The notes beneath the pieces are model-generated. The model was given only the letters and a program-made list of their open reading frames with translations. It was not told the DNA's origin and made no database searches. 64,000 nucleotides of DNA from Devosia sp. (GTDB lineage: Bacteria; Pseudomonadota; Alphaproteobacteria; Rhizobiales; Devosiaceae): contig NZ_CP075529.1 in assembly GCF_025809055.1 (NCBI RefSeq), forward strand, positions 2,591,501-2,655,500, in the 5' to 3' direction. Below, piece after piece: positions 50,859 through 59,116 of this stretch. A program made the translations under genes and the position numbers. Positions within the stretch are counted from its first letter, which is position 1. Each line of letters opens with the position of its first letter.

Positions 50859-51899
50859 ATGACGTTCAGCCCCCGCGTTTTCTCCGGTATCCAGCCTTCG
50901 GGCGACCTGCATCTGGGCAATTATCTGGGCGCCATCCGGCGCTTCGTGCCGCTTCAGGACACCCATGAGACCATCTATTGCGTGGTCGACATGCACGCCA
51001 TCACCGTCTGGCAGGAGCCCGATGCCCTCAGGCGCGCGACACGCGAAGTCGCCGCCGCCTTCATTGCGGCGGGCGTCGATCCCAAGCGCTCCATCGTCTT
51101 CAACCAGAGCCAGGTCGTCCAGCATGCCGAACTGGCCTGGGTGTTCAACTGCGTGGCGCGCATGGGCTGGATGAGCCGCATGACCCAGTTCAAGGACAAA
51201 GCCGGCAAGAACAGCGAGAATGTCTCGCTGGGCCTGTTCGTCTATCCTTCGCTGATGGCGGCAGACATTCTTCTGTACAAGGCGACGCATGTGCCGGTCG
51301 GCGACGACCAGAAGCAGCACCTTGAACTGACCCGCGATATCGCGGCCAAGTTCAACAATGACTATGCCGCCTCGATCGAGGCGCAAGGCTCTGCGACCCA
51401 GGATGGCCAGTTCTTCCCCATTACCGAGCCCCTGATCGCGGGACCTGCAACCCGCATCATGAGCCTGCGCGACGGCACCAAGAAGATGAGCAAGTCGGAC
51501 CCGTCCGACCAGTCGCGCATTTCCCTGCTCGACAATGCCGATGCCATCGCCAAGAAGATCAAGAAAGCCACCACCGACCCGGCCGAACTGCCGCTCGAGG
51601 TGGAGGATCTCAAGGCGCGGCCCGAGGCTGACAATCTCGTGGGCATCTATGCGGCGCTGTCGGACAAGACAAAGGCTGAGGTGCTGGCCGAGTTCGGTGG
51701 CCAGGGCTGGGGCAAGTTCAAGCCGGCGCTGGCCGACCTGGCTGTTTCCGTGCTCGCGCCCATGGCCGGGGAGATGCAACGCCTCCTGGCCGACCCCGAA
51801 ACCATCGACGCGGTGCTGCGGGATGGCGGCGAGCGCGCCAGTGTCATTGCCGAAGAGACAATGAAGCAGGTCCGCTCTATCATCGGCTTCATCCGCTAG
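50859..51899 (+). CDS. trpS: Tryptophanyl-tRNA synthetase
   Basis: Class I aminoacyl-tRNA synthetase charging tRNA-Trp. About 346 residues. The HIGH-type motif is in GDLHLGNYLGA, the tryptophan pocket in VVDMHAITVWQ, MAADILLYKATHVPVGDDQKQHLELTRD follows, and the KMSKS loop is KKMSKSDPSD. An in-frame GTG 33 nt earlier is the alternative start; the ATG is favoured because the family N-terminus begins just after it. The stop TAG is the first bases of a family C repeat. Confidence 0.95.
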   Translation: MTFSPRVFSGIQPSGDLHLGNYLGAIRRFVPLQDTHETIYCVVDMHAITVWQEPDALRRATREVAAAFIAAGVDPKRSIVFNQSQVVQHAELAWVFNCVARMGWMSRMTQFKDKAGKNSENVSLGLFVYPSLMAADILLYKATHVPVGDDQKQHLELTRDIAAKFNNDYAASIEAQGSATQDGQFFPITEPLIAGPATRIMSLRDGTKKMSKSDPSDQSRISLLDNADAIAKKIKKATTDPAELPLEVEDLKARPEADNLVGIYAALSDKTKAEVLAEFGGQGWGKFKPALADLAVSVLAPMAGEMQRLLADPETIDAVLRDGGERASVIAEETMKQVRSIIGFIR

Positions 51900-52003
51900 A
51901 GCGTTTTCAAGGATAGTGGTCACGACATTTCGGGTTCGAAGACGTGACCATTCAAGGGCTTAGGGCCCTCGTTCCGACCCAGTCCGGACGAGAAAGGTCC
52001 AAG
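51897..52003 (+). repeat. Family C intergenic element, copy 3
   Basis: Begins TAGAGCGTTTTCAAGGATAG, overlapping the trpS stop; the hairpin arms and GACGTGACCATTCAAGGGC block are retained but more diverged than copies 1 and 2. Confidence 0.6.
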
Positions 52004-52023
52004 AGCAGAACCGGAGGCCAAAT

Positions 52024-52497
52024 TTGGTTTCGCAAGTCGAATACAAGCGCAAGTTCCTCGTGGTCATCGACGAGACCGAGGAATGCGACCGGGCCCTGAC
52101 CTTTGCCGCCTGGCGGGTCAAGCGCACCGGCGGCACCGTGGTGCTGATGAGCGTCGTGCCAAAGCCCGAATTCATCGGGCTGGGGGTCGAGGAAGTGTTG
52201 CGCGCCGAGGCGGTCGAGGAGGCCGAGCGGTTTCTGGACCAGCGCCTGGCCCGCATCAAGGAGATTGGCGACGTCCGGGCCGAATCGGTGATTCGCGAGG
52301 GCAATGCCGAAGAGCAGATCGAAAAGGTGATCGGCACCGATCACGACATCGCCATTCTGGTGCTGGCGGCCTCCAAGTCGGCCGAGGGTCCGGGCCCGCT
52401 GGTGACTCACTTTGCCGCCCGCGCCAATGCCCTGCCCATTCCCCTCACCATCGTGCCCGGCCACATGGCCGAAGACGAAATCATCGCGATCTGCTAG
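52024..52497 (+). CDS. Universal stress protein (UspA family)
   Basis: 157 residues. The Rossmann-like alpha/beta fold opens KFLVVIDETEECDRALTFAA and ends LPIPLTIVPGHMAEDE. The classical ATP loop G-2x-G-9x-G(S/T) is not clearly present, so it may belong to the non-ATP-binding type. The start is a TTG with GGAGG 6 nt upstream; no ATG fits. The gene is flanked by a family C repeat before and a family A repeat 5 nt after its stop. Usp proteins are often induced by starvation or stress. Confidence 0.88.
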   Translation: MVSQVEYKRKFLVVIDETEECDRALTFAAWRVKRTGGTVVLMSVVPKPEFIGLGVEEVLRAEAVEEAERFLDQRLARIKEIGDVRAESVIREGNAEEQIEKVIGTDHDIAILVLAASKSAEGPGPLVTHFAARANALPIPLTIVPGHMAEDEIIAIC

Positions 52498-52502
52498 CCG
52501 TA

Positions 52503-52566
52503 AAAATCGCTCCGGTGGAGCGATTTTAGGCTAGCAGGCCACGACACCTATGGTGGCGTGGCGGCC
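52503..52566 (+). repeat. Family A two-hairpin element, copy 5 (variant second stem)
   Basis: Hairpin 1 AAAATCGCTCC-ggt-GGAGCGATTTT. The second hairpin (from about 52538) keeps the AGGCC lead-in and TAT loop, but its stem is CCACGACACC/GGTGGCGTGG: different bases, still paired except one mismatch. Confidence 0.7.
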
Positions 52567-52634
52567 AGATGCCCGAGGGTCATGAGACTGAAGCGGGCCC
52601 CGGCAGTACTGGTGGCGCCGAGGGGATTCCAACC

Positions 52635-52694
52635 GCCATTCGAGCGCAGCTCTCATGGCCTTTGACCCTAAAATTGATCCACCGGATCAATTTT
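52635..52694 (-). repeat. Family A two-hairpin element, copy 6
   Basis: Minus orientation. Hairpin 1 is AAAATTGATCC-acc-GGATCAATTTT, again a compensated variant; hairpin 2 is like copy 2. With copy 5 it forms an inverted pair flanking about 70 nt. Confidence 0.75.
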
Positions 52695-52741
52695 GCCTGT
52701 CGGCACAGTTCAAAGCTTGCATCGGGCGTCCAAAAGTCTAT

Positions 52742-52758
52742 TTTAGAAGCGTTCTAAT
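52742..52758. promoter_or_regulatory. Candidate Irr iron-control box upstream of nfuA
   Basis: TTTAGAAGCGTTCTAAT contains the perfect palindrome TTAGAA-GCG-TTCTAA (52743-52757), resembling the ICE/Irr box of Hyphomicrobiales. It lies 22 nt before the nfuA start, so a bound regulator could block transcription or translation onset. Confidence 0.55.
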
Positions 52759-52779
52759 CGTAAACGCGCGAAAGCTGAC

Positions 52780-53346
52780 ATGTTCATTCAGACCGAAGCC
52801 ACGCCCAATCCGGCGACGCTGAAATTCCTTCCTGGCCGCGACGTGCTGGCCGGTGAGCCGCGCGATTTCCGCTCCCTTGAAACCGCCGCGGCATCGCCGC
52901 TGGCGACGGGCCTGTTTGCCATTTCCGGGGTGACCGGGGTGTTTCTGGGCTCCGATTTCATCTCGGTGACCAAGGACGACACCAACTGGGCCCATATCAA
53001 GCCGGCCATTCTCGGCGTGATCATGGACCATTTCCTCTCCGGCAAGCCGGTGATCGCCGAGGGCGAAACCGGGGCCGAAGCGCTCGTCGAGGGCGAAGAG
53101 TTCTTCGAGGAGGAAGACAAGGAAATGGTCGAGGTCATCAAGGAGCTGCTGGCCACCCGCGTGCGCCCGGCCGTGGCCATGGATGGCGGCGACATCATCT
53201 TCCGCGGCTACAAGGAAGGCACCGTGTTCCTGCACATGCAGGGCGCCTGTTCGGGCTGCCCGTCCTCGACCGCGACCCTCAAGAACGGCATCGAAAACCT
53301 GCTCCGGCATTTTGTGCCCGGCGTCGAGGCCGTTCAGCAGGTCTGA
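52780..53346 (+). CDS. nfuA: NfuA/NifU-like Fe-S cluster scaffold or carrier
   Basis: 188 residues. An N-terminal Nfu domain (MFIQTEATPNPATLKFLPGR, TGLFAISGVTGVFLGSDFI) is linked by an acidic stretch to the C-terminal NifU-type domain (about 110-185: RPAVAMDGGDIIF, MQGACSGCPSSTATLKNGIE) whose CSGC holds the transferred 4Fe-4S cluster. It passes clusters to target enzymes. The candidate Irr box just upstream fits iron-dependent control. A terminator follows. Confidence 0.94.
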   Translation: MFIQTEATPNPATLKFLPGRDVLAGEPRDFRSLETAAASPLATGLFAISGVTGVFLGSDFISVTKDDTNWAHIKPAILGVIMDHFLSGKPVIAEGETGAEALVEGEEFFEEEDKEMVEVIKELLATRVRPAVAMDGGDIIFRGYKEGTVFLHMQGACSGCPSSTATLKNGIENLLRHFVPGVEAVQQV

Positions 53347-53377
53347 TCCCGGACCAACAGTTAAGCAGCAAGCCGGA

Positions 53378-53412
53378 AGCCCGATGAGCAATCATCGGGC
53401 TTTCGTCTGTCT
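53378..53412 (+). terminator. Rho-independent terminator of nfuA
   Basis: AGCCCGATGA-gcaa-TCATCGGGCT followed by a T-rich tail (TTCGTCTGTCT), 31 nt after the nfuA stop. Confidence 0.8.
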
Positions 53413-53417
53413 GGAGG

Positions 53418-55124
53418 TCAGTACCGCGCCTGGTCGCTGCCGCAGAACGCATCCACGGGGCTGGTGCCGGCAAAGGGCGCGCGGCCGAGCAGGGCTTCGA
53501 CCACGGCGGCCTGCATGGCTTCGTTGGAGCCATAGGCGTTGACATAGGTGGGCACGCGCGGCGCGTCGTGGAGGTAATAGGGAAAGCCCAGCGAGACCAT
53601 CAGCGTCGGGACATCGTGCCAATAGCGCTTCATCGCCCCGAAGACGCTGCCGGTGAGCTGCGCCCAGTTGAGGAAGATGCGGCCGCGCGTCAAGAGCGTT
53701 TCCTCGGCCAAAAGGTAAAGGATGAGGTCATAGTCCTTGGGATTGACCGAAAGCTCGGGCGTGAAGAGGGTGACCTCGAAGCCTTCGGCGCGCAGCGCAT
53801 CGGGGAGGCTGAGCGGCAATGGATGGGGCGCGAACGGCTGCACGGCGCCGCTGGAAAACACCAGAACCCGCCGGTGCTTGCTGGGCGAGAGCGGCAGCAG
53901 ACCGGGCACGTCCTTGACCAGGGTCGGCACCCGCGCGGTGACGGCGCGCGCCGTGATGGCGCTATCGGCCCGGCCCAGCACCTGGCGGGCGGCGTCGAGG
54001 CTGGGTTCGGCCCGGTCTGGCTTGCCTAGGCCCAGGGCGGCCTTGAGGGCGAGCACGCGGGTGACCGCCTCGTCGACGCGCTCCTGGCTCAGCCGGCCAT
54101 CGGCGACCGCCGCCACCAGGCGCATCAGGTCGGCATTGGGATCGTCGGAAAACAGGATCACGTCGCAACCGGCAATGACGCATTGCGGTATGGTCTCTTC
54201 GCGCGGGCCCCAGTCGCCGAAACCCGCCATGGGCGTGGCGTCGGACACGATGAGGCCGTTAAAGCCCAGTTTCTCGCGCAACAGGGTCTGGTTGAGGACC
54301 GGGCTCAGCGTCGCCGGGCGGAAGGCCTCGGCTTCGGCTTTGGGATCGAGTTCACGCACGAAGGCAGGAAAGGCGATATGGGCCGACATGACGCTCATCA
54401 CCCCGGCGGCGATGGCGGCGCGATAGAGCTTGCCGAAGCTCTGTTCCCATTCGCTCAGCGTCAGCGGATTGACAGTGGTGTTGAGGTGCTGGTCGCGGTC
54501 GTCGTAGCCTTCGCCGGGCCAGTGCTTGACCGTGGCGGCGACGCCATTGGCCTGGAAGGCGGCGATCTGGGCCAGGGCATGCCGCTCGATACGGGCGACA
54601 TCGCTGCCATAGGAGCGGGTGCCGACAATGGCGCTGCGCCAGGCCTGGTTGATGTCGATGACCGGGGTAAAGCTCCAGTTGAGGCCCACCGCATGGGCCT
54701 CTTCCGCCATGATCGTGGATATGGCCGTCGTCGCCTCGACATCGTCCACCGCCGACAGGCCGAGCGGATTGGGAACCTCGGTGCCGAAGGGCAGGCTCAT
54801 GCGGCTGCCCTCGAGATCGGCGCTGACCAGCATGGGCACCGGGCCGGCCGTGTCGATCTGGCGCATGAGGCCGATTTCCGCCTCAAGGTCGCCCGAATAG
54901 ATGCGCGTGATCCCGCCCGGCTTGAAGGTGCGCAGGGCGTCCATGGCCGTTTCCGGCGCCTCGCGGGACAAAAGCACGAAGAGCTGGGCCAGCTTGTCGC
55001 GGGGGGAGAGGGCGTCGCGGGTTTCGTTGACCCAGACGATGGCGGCCTCGTCGAGATGAAACGGGGCGGCGGTAAGATCGATGCCGGCCAAGGCGGGCTC
55101 CTCGGATATTGTCTGTTGCCCCAT
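53418..55124 (-). CDS. GH3 family glycoside hydrolase, NagZ-like catalytic motifs
   Basis: 568 residues, no signal peptide. The N-terminal barrel has KHWPGEG followed four residues later by DQH, matching the KHxPGxG-x4-DxH loop that carries the acid/base His in NagZ-type beta-N-acetylglucosaminidases. The nucleophile Asp is in GLIVSDATPM. A C-terminal alpha/beta domain (about 400-560) resembles the second domain of larger GH3 enzymes. A peptidoglycan-recycling N-acetylglucosaminidase, or a phosphorylase of that branch, is more likely than a beta-glucosidase, but substrate is unproven. The start lies beyond the trxA terminator; an in-frame TTG 33 nt upstream would start inside it. Confidence 0.82.
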   Translation of the reverse strand: MGQQTISEEPALAGIDLTAAPFHLDEAAIVWVNETRDALSPRDKLAQLFVLLSREAPETAMDALRTFKPGGITRIYSGDLEAEIGLMRQIDTAGPVPMLVSADLEGSRMSLPFGTEVPNPLGLSAVDDVEATTAISTIMAEEAHAVGLNWSFTPVIDINQAWRSAIVGTRSYGSDVARIERHALAQIAAFQANGVAATVKHWPGEGYDDRDQHLNTTVNPLTLSEWEQSFGKLYRAAIAAGVMSVMSAHIAFPAFVRELDPKAEAEAFRPATLSPVLNQTLLREKLGFNGLIVSDATPMAGFGDWGPREETIPQCVIAGCDVILFSDDPNADLMRLVAAVADGRLSQERVDEAVTRVLALKAALGLGKPDRAEPSLDAARQVLGRADSAITARAVTARVPTLVKDVPGLLPLSPSKHRRVLVFSSGAVQPFAPHPLPLSLPDALRAEGFEVTLFTPELSVNPKDYDLILYLLAEETLLTRGRIFLNWAQLTGSVFGAMKRYWHDVPTLMVSLGFPYYLHDAPRVPTYVNAYGSNEAMQAAVVEALLGRAPFAGTSPVDAFCGSDQARY

Positions 55125-55141
55125 GATTAGCAGTGCCACCG

Positions 55142-55180
55142 GACAAAACAAAGGCACCGCCGGAATGCCCCGGCGGTGCC
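55142..55180 (-). terminator. Rho-independent terminator of trxA
   Basis: On the minus strand GGCACCGCCGG / CCGGCGGTGCC with a 6-nt loop and TTTGTTTTGTC tail, about 27 nt beyond the trxA stop. Confidence 0.85.
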
Positions 55181-55206
55181 CTCAAAATCTCGCAATAGCG
55201 GTGCGA

Positions 55207-55530
55207 TCAGGCCGCGTGGCCCTCGAGCCATTTGGTCAGGCCCGCCTTGGGCGTACCGGCACCGATCTTCATGTCGGCCGCTTCGCCGCCCTTGAACAGG
55301 ATCATGGTGGGAATCGAGCGCACGCCATACTGGGCCGCCAGGCCCGGGTTCTCGTCGACATTGAGCTTGACGATCTTCACCTTGCCCGAGAGCTCCGAGC
55401 TCAGCTCTTCAAGGACGGGGGCGATCGCCCGGCAGGGCCCGCACCACTCAGCCCAGAAGTCCACGAGGACGGGTTCGCTGGAATTGAGGACTTCCTGGCC
55501 AAAAGTGGCTTCGGAAACGGTCTTGGTCAT
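55207..55530 (-). CDS. trxA: Thioredoxin
   Basis: Dithiol reductant for ribonucleotide reductase, peroxiredoxins and other targets. 107 residues. The active site WCGPC lies in VDFWAEWCGPCRAI near residue 30, followed by IPTMILFKGGE and the cis-proline region. Full length with the usual N-terminal extension TKTVSEATFGQEV. It follows addA on the strand after 160 nt and ends with a strong terminator, as in many Hyphomicrobiales. Confidence 0.98.
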   Translation of the reverse strand: MTKTVSEATFGQEVLNSSEPVLVDFWAEWCGPCRAIAPVLEELSSELSGKVKIVKLNVDENPGLAAQYGVRSIPTMILFKGGEAADMKIGAGTPKAGLTKWLEGHAA

Positions 55531-55690
55531 GTTCGTGCCTTTTGACTATTGCACATGGGGAGGCGAAATGCCTGCCGCACGCATGTGCCGCTAAAGTGAC
55601 GACCCGCCTCGGCGCCGATGCACCGTCGCGGAAGCGGGGGCCTGTTTGCTCCCAAAGCTGGTAAGAGTCCAGCCTGGGATCAAGGGGAAG

Positions 55691-58600
55691 TCACCGCATG
55701 GTGAAGCCGGACCGGGCCGAATCCAGGAGCTCGATCGGCAAATTCATCAACGATTCCAGTTCAGTCCATAGAATCGCCGCCCGTACATTCTGGCCGGGGA
55801 AGAGCTGACCTGCAACCAGTGCATAAAGTGCCAATTGGGTCAGATAGTTCCCCTTGACCGCCGCCGCTTCCATTGGAGGGGCGGCGTCGGACTTGAAATC
55901 GACGACCAGCACGCCCTCCGCGTCGACCACGACCCGGTCCATGCGCCCCGAAAGCACCATGGGTTGGCCCTCGCGCAGCACCGTGACGCGAAACGGCACT
56001 TCCGCGCGGCTGGACGGGCCGAAAAGGGCCGCGTGTTCGGGCCTGGTGAGAATGGAAATGGCGCGGCGGGCCACCGGCTGATGGCGGTCCGGCGCCTCCG
56101 GCAGAAGGGTTTCGAGCGCCCGTGGCGCCACATTGGTCCAAAGATCGGGATCGACCTTGCCCAGATGTTCGAGCAGCGCATGAACGGCCAACCCCTCGCG
56201 CCGGGCGAGGTCAGCATCGCGGGTCCGCTCGGCCAGGGTCTCAAGGCCATTGGTGCCTGGCACCGGCCGGTGGATGCTCGAGGGCGACATGACAGGCACG
56301 CTGGGCCGCTCTGGGACGGGAGCGGGCGGCGCCTCGTCCGCGACTGGCGCCTCTGGCACGGGGCGCCCCGCGACCGTGGCCGTGCCCGGCAGGGGCGGGC
56401 AGCATCGGGCGCGAATGGCGCCTGTCTGGTCCTCGATGTCGACGAGATCGGGTTCGAGCGCCATTTCCACGGCTTCGTACCAACTGCCCTCGATCTTGCC
56501 GGAACTGCCCAGAATGCCGGTGACATAGAGTTCGTCTTCCGCCCGCGTCATGCCGACATAGAGGCGCCGCCAATATTCCTGGGCCAGGATGGCATCGGCG
56601 GCCTGCTTGTGGGCGAGGGTCGCGGGCACATGCTGGCTGCGTGCCCCGGCATGGATGAGCAGGGGACCCGGATCATCGCCAACTATATAGACCGGCTTTT
56701 CGGTCTGCTTGCTCACAGGTTTGCTGGCCGCATCGGCGAGAATGACGATCGGGGCTTCGAGACCCTTGGCGCCGTGGACAGTCATCACCCGCACGCCGCC
56801 GCCGCTTTCGGCCAGTTCGCGCTTGATATGGATGGAGCGACGGCGCATGTCGACGGCAAAACCCTGCAGCGAGGGCTGTTCGCCCTGTTCATGGGCCAGA
56901 GCCAGTTCCAGGAGCTCGGAGAGCACTTCGTCGATCTCCTGGCCCAGCCGCGCGTGGAAACGGCGCAATCCGCCATCGGCATAGAGCACGCCGGACAAAA
57001 ATTCATAGGGCCGTTCGCTGTCGAGGCGCCGGCGCCAGGCGTCGAGCTGGGCGCTGGCGGCCATGGCGCCGGGCAGGCCAGAGGCGTGAAGGGTGCTCCA
57101 GAGGCTCTTGCGGCTGCGGCCATTGGCCAGCGTGAAGAGGTCGTCCTCGCTGACATCAAAGAGCGGCGAGCGCAGCAGGGCCGCCAATTGCAGGTCATCG
57201 GCCGGATTGAGCAGCACGTCGACGAGGGCCAGAAGGTCGAGCACGGCGATGTGGCCGGTGACCGCCAGCCGGTCCGCCCCCGGGGTCGGCAGGCCATTCT
57301 GGCGCAGTGCCCGGATGATTTCCTGGAAGTAGACGCCGCGCTTCTGCACCAGGATCAGCACGTCGTCGGCGTGCACGGCACGATTGCGGCCAGCCAGCAC
57401 CCGTCCGGTGCCGATCCAGCCTTTGATTTCTTCTGCAATCCGCGTGGCGAGTTGCCGGGCCGCGCTCTGGCCGGTTTCGACCGGCTCAAGTGGCCAGCGG
57501 GCGATGTCGCGCTCGGTTTTTTCCTCCTGGATCGGCGGCCAGAGAATCACGCTGCCGCCCGGCTGGCTGCGTGCGGCCGCGTGGAGGACCTTTTCGCCGG
57601 CGAGCAGGGCGGCCTGGATATCGGGGCGCTCCATGACCCGGTCGACAGCGCCCAGAATGCCCGGCAGGGTGCGAAAACTGGTATGCAGCCTGACCGACTT
57701 GAACGCTTTGTCGGCCTGTCCGGCCCGGCGCCCCATCTCGCGCCCCGTTTCCCCGAACAGGGCCGGCTGGGCGCCCTGGAAGGAATAGATTGACTGCTTC
57801 TGGTCACCCACCGCGAAAATGGAGCGGGGCCGCTCGACCGCGCCCTCGCCGGTGAAGAACTCGTCGGCCAGGGCATTCACCACCCGCCACTGCTGTGCAT
57901 TGGTATCCTGGCTCTCGTCGACCAGGACATGGTCGATGCCGGCGTCGAGCTTGTAGCGCACCCAGGGTCCGAGATCCTTGTCGGCGAACAGGTCGCCCAG
58001 TTTCTCGATCAGGTCATCGAAATCGAGCAATGAGTGACGCCGCTTTTCGGCCTCGTAGCGGGTGCGGATCGCCGCGATCACATCGAGCAAGGCTTCGCTG
58101 CGCTCTGCAAGCAACGCCGCCTTGATTTCAAGGTCGAGCAGAACTAGTCGCTGCTGCTCGTCACTCAGGATTTGTTCGATTTCCGGCGCAAGGTCGCGCT
58201 CTGCCTTGGTCATGAGGCGAGCGCGCGGTTCGCCCTTTTGCGTGAAGAAGGCTGTGCGGAGGGTGTCCGCGTCGGGAGCATGGGGATCAATGCCAGCGAG
58301 AACATCGAGGCATCCAGTCTTGCCGCTGGGCGGGCCAAATTTGGTGCGGATCGCGACTAGGAGGTCGGGAGTGAGCAGGGAGTGGGAAACCACGCGGGCA
58401 AAGAGGTCCCCGGACTTGACCGCTGCCAGGCCGACCAGGCGCCGCAGCCGTGCCTTGGCGCCGTCTATATCGGCCAGAACCGGCTTGAGACGCGGGCCTT
58501 CTCCGAGTGCGGCGGCAATCGCTTCGCCAATGGCATGATCGCTGAGCAGGCCGAAGAGGGTTTCCACCGCCCCGACATTGGCGGTGCCGCGCAGACCCTC

Positions 58601-59116
58601 GGCCAGGACCGATTCACGGGCCGTCTGCATCAATTGCGCCTGGCGGTCGTCCTCGATGACGGCAAAATCGAAGGGCACGCCTGCTTCGATGGGAAAGCGG
58701 TGGAGCACCGCTTCGCAGAAGGCATGAATGGTCAGAATGCGCAGGCCGCCGGGGGTTTCGAGCGCCCGCGCAAACAGCGTCCGGGCATCGCGCAGCATTT
58801 TCGGCGTCGGCAAGCTATCGGTGAGCCCGGCGATCGCTTCGACCAGCTCGGCCTCCGGCGCCAGCGCCCATTCGGCCAGCCTGGCGCCGACGCGCTTGCG
58901 CATCTCGGCCGCTGCCGCCTTGGTATAGGTGAGGCAAAGGATCGACTGCGGCGTGACCCCGGCCAAGAGCAGGCGCAGCACCCGATTGGTGAGCACGAAC
59001 GTCTTGCCCGAGCCGGCATTGGCCTCCACCCAGACCGAGTTGAGCGGATCGCTTGCCAGCGCCTGATTGCGCGACGTGTCGGAGGGAACGGTCAGCGGGC
59101 CGCGTTCCGCGCTCAT
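55691..59116 (-). CDS. addA: Double-strand break repair helicase AddA
   Basis: Helicase-nuclease subunit that resects broken DNA ends with AddB before RecA loading. 1141 residues. UvrD-type helicase motifs: EANAGSGKTFVLTNRVLRLL (Walker A, about 37), HVLVDESQDTNAQQW (Walker B) and VMTVHGAKGLEAPIVIL (motif V). A C-terminal PDDEXK nuclease has GVLVVDFKSDAAPP then NYLTQLALYALV. Its ATG overlaps the addB stop by 4 nt (ATGA); an upstream in-frame start in addB was rejected. Confidence 0.96.
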   Translation of the reverse strand: MSAERGPLTVPSDTSRNQALASDPLNSVWVEANAGSGKTFVLTNRVLRLLLAGVTPQSILCLTYTKAAAAEMRKRVGARLAEWALAPEAELVEAIAGLTDSLPTPKMLRDARTLFARALETPGGLRILTIHAFCEAVLHRFPIEAGVPFDFAVIEDDRQAQLMQTARESVLAEGLRGTANVGAVETLFGLLSDHAIGEAIAAALGEGPRLKPVLADIDGAKARLRRLVGLAAVKSGDLFARVVSHSLLTPDLLVAIRTKFGPPSGKTGCLDVLAGIDPHAPDADTLRTAFFTQKGEPRARLMTKAERDLAPEIEQILSDEQQRLVLLDLEIKAALLAERSEALLDVIAAIRTRYEAEKRRHSLLDFDDLIEKLGDLFADKDLGPWVRYKLDAGIDHVLVDESQDTNAQQWRVVNALADEFFTGEGAVERPRSIFAVGDQKQSIYSFQGAQPALFGETGREMGRRAGQADKAFKSVRLHTSFRTLPGILGAVDRVMERPDIQAALLAGEKVLHAAARSQPGGSVILWPPIQEEKTERDIARWPLEPVETGQSAARQLATRIAEEIKGWIGTGRVLAGRNRAVHADDVLILVQKRGVYFQEIIRALRQNGLPTPGADRLAVTGHIAVLDLLALVDVLLNPADDLQLAALLRSPLFDVSEDDLFTLANGRSRKSLWSTLHASGLPGAMAASAQLDAWRRRLDSERPYEFLSGVLYADGGLRRFHARLGQEIDEVLSELLELALAHEQGEQPSLQGFAVDMRRRSIHIKRELAESGGGVRVMTVHGAKGLEAPIVILADAASKPVSKQTEKPVYIVGDDPGPLLIHAGARSQHVPATLAHKQAADAILAQEYWRRLYVGMTRAEDELYVTGILGSSGKIEGSWYEAVEMALEPDLVDIEDQTGAIRARCCPPLPGTATVAGRPVPEAPVADEAPPAPVPERPSVPVMSPSSIHRPVPGTNGLETLAERTRDADLARREGLAVHALLEHLGKVDPDLWTNVAPRALETLLPEAPDRHQPVARRAISILTRPEHAALFGPSSRAEVPFRVTVLREGQPMVLSGRMDRVVVDAEGVLVVDFKSDAAPPMEAAAVKGNYLTQLALYALVAGQLFPGQNVRAAILWTELESLMNLPIELLDSARSGFTMR

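Noticed and set aside
55570..55690. Sigma-32 promoter for trxA from a CCCCATGT-like -10
   Set aside because: The -10 match is good, but no CTTG -35 lies at the required distance.
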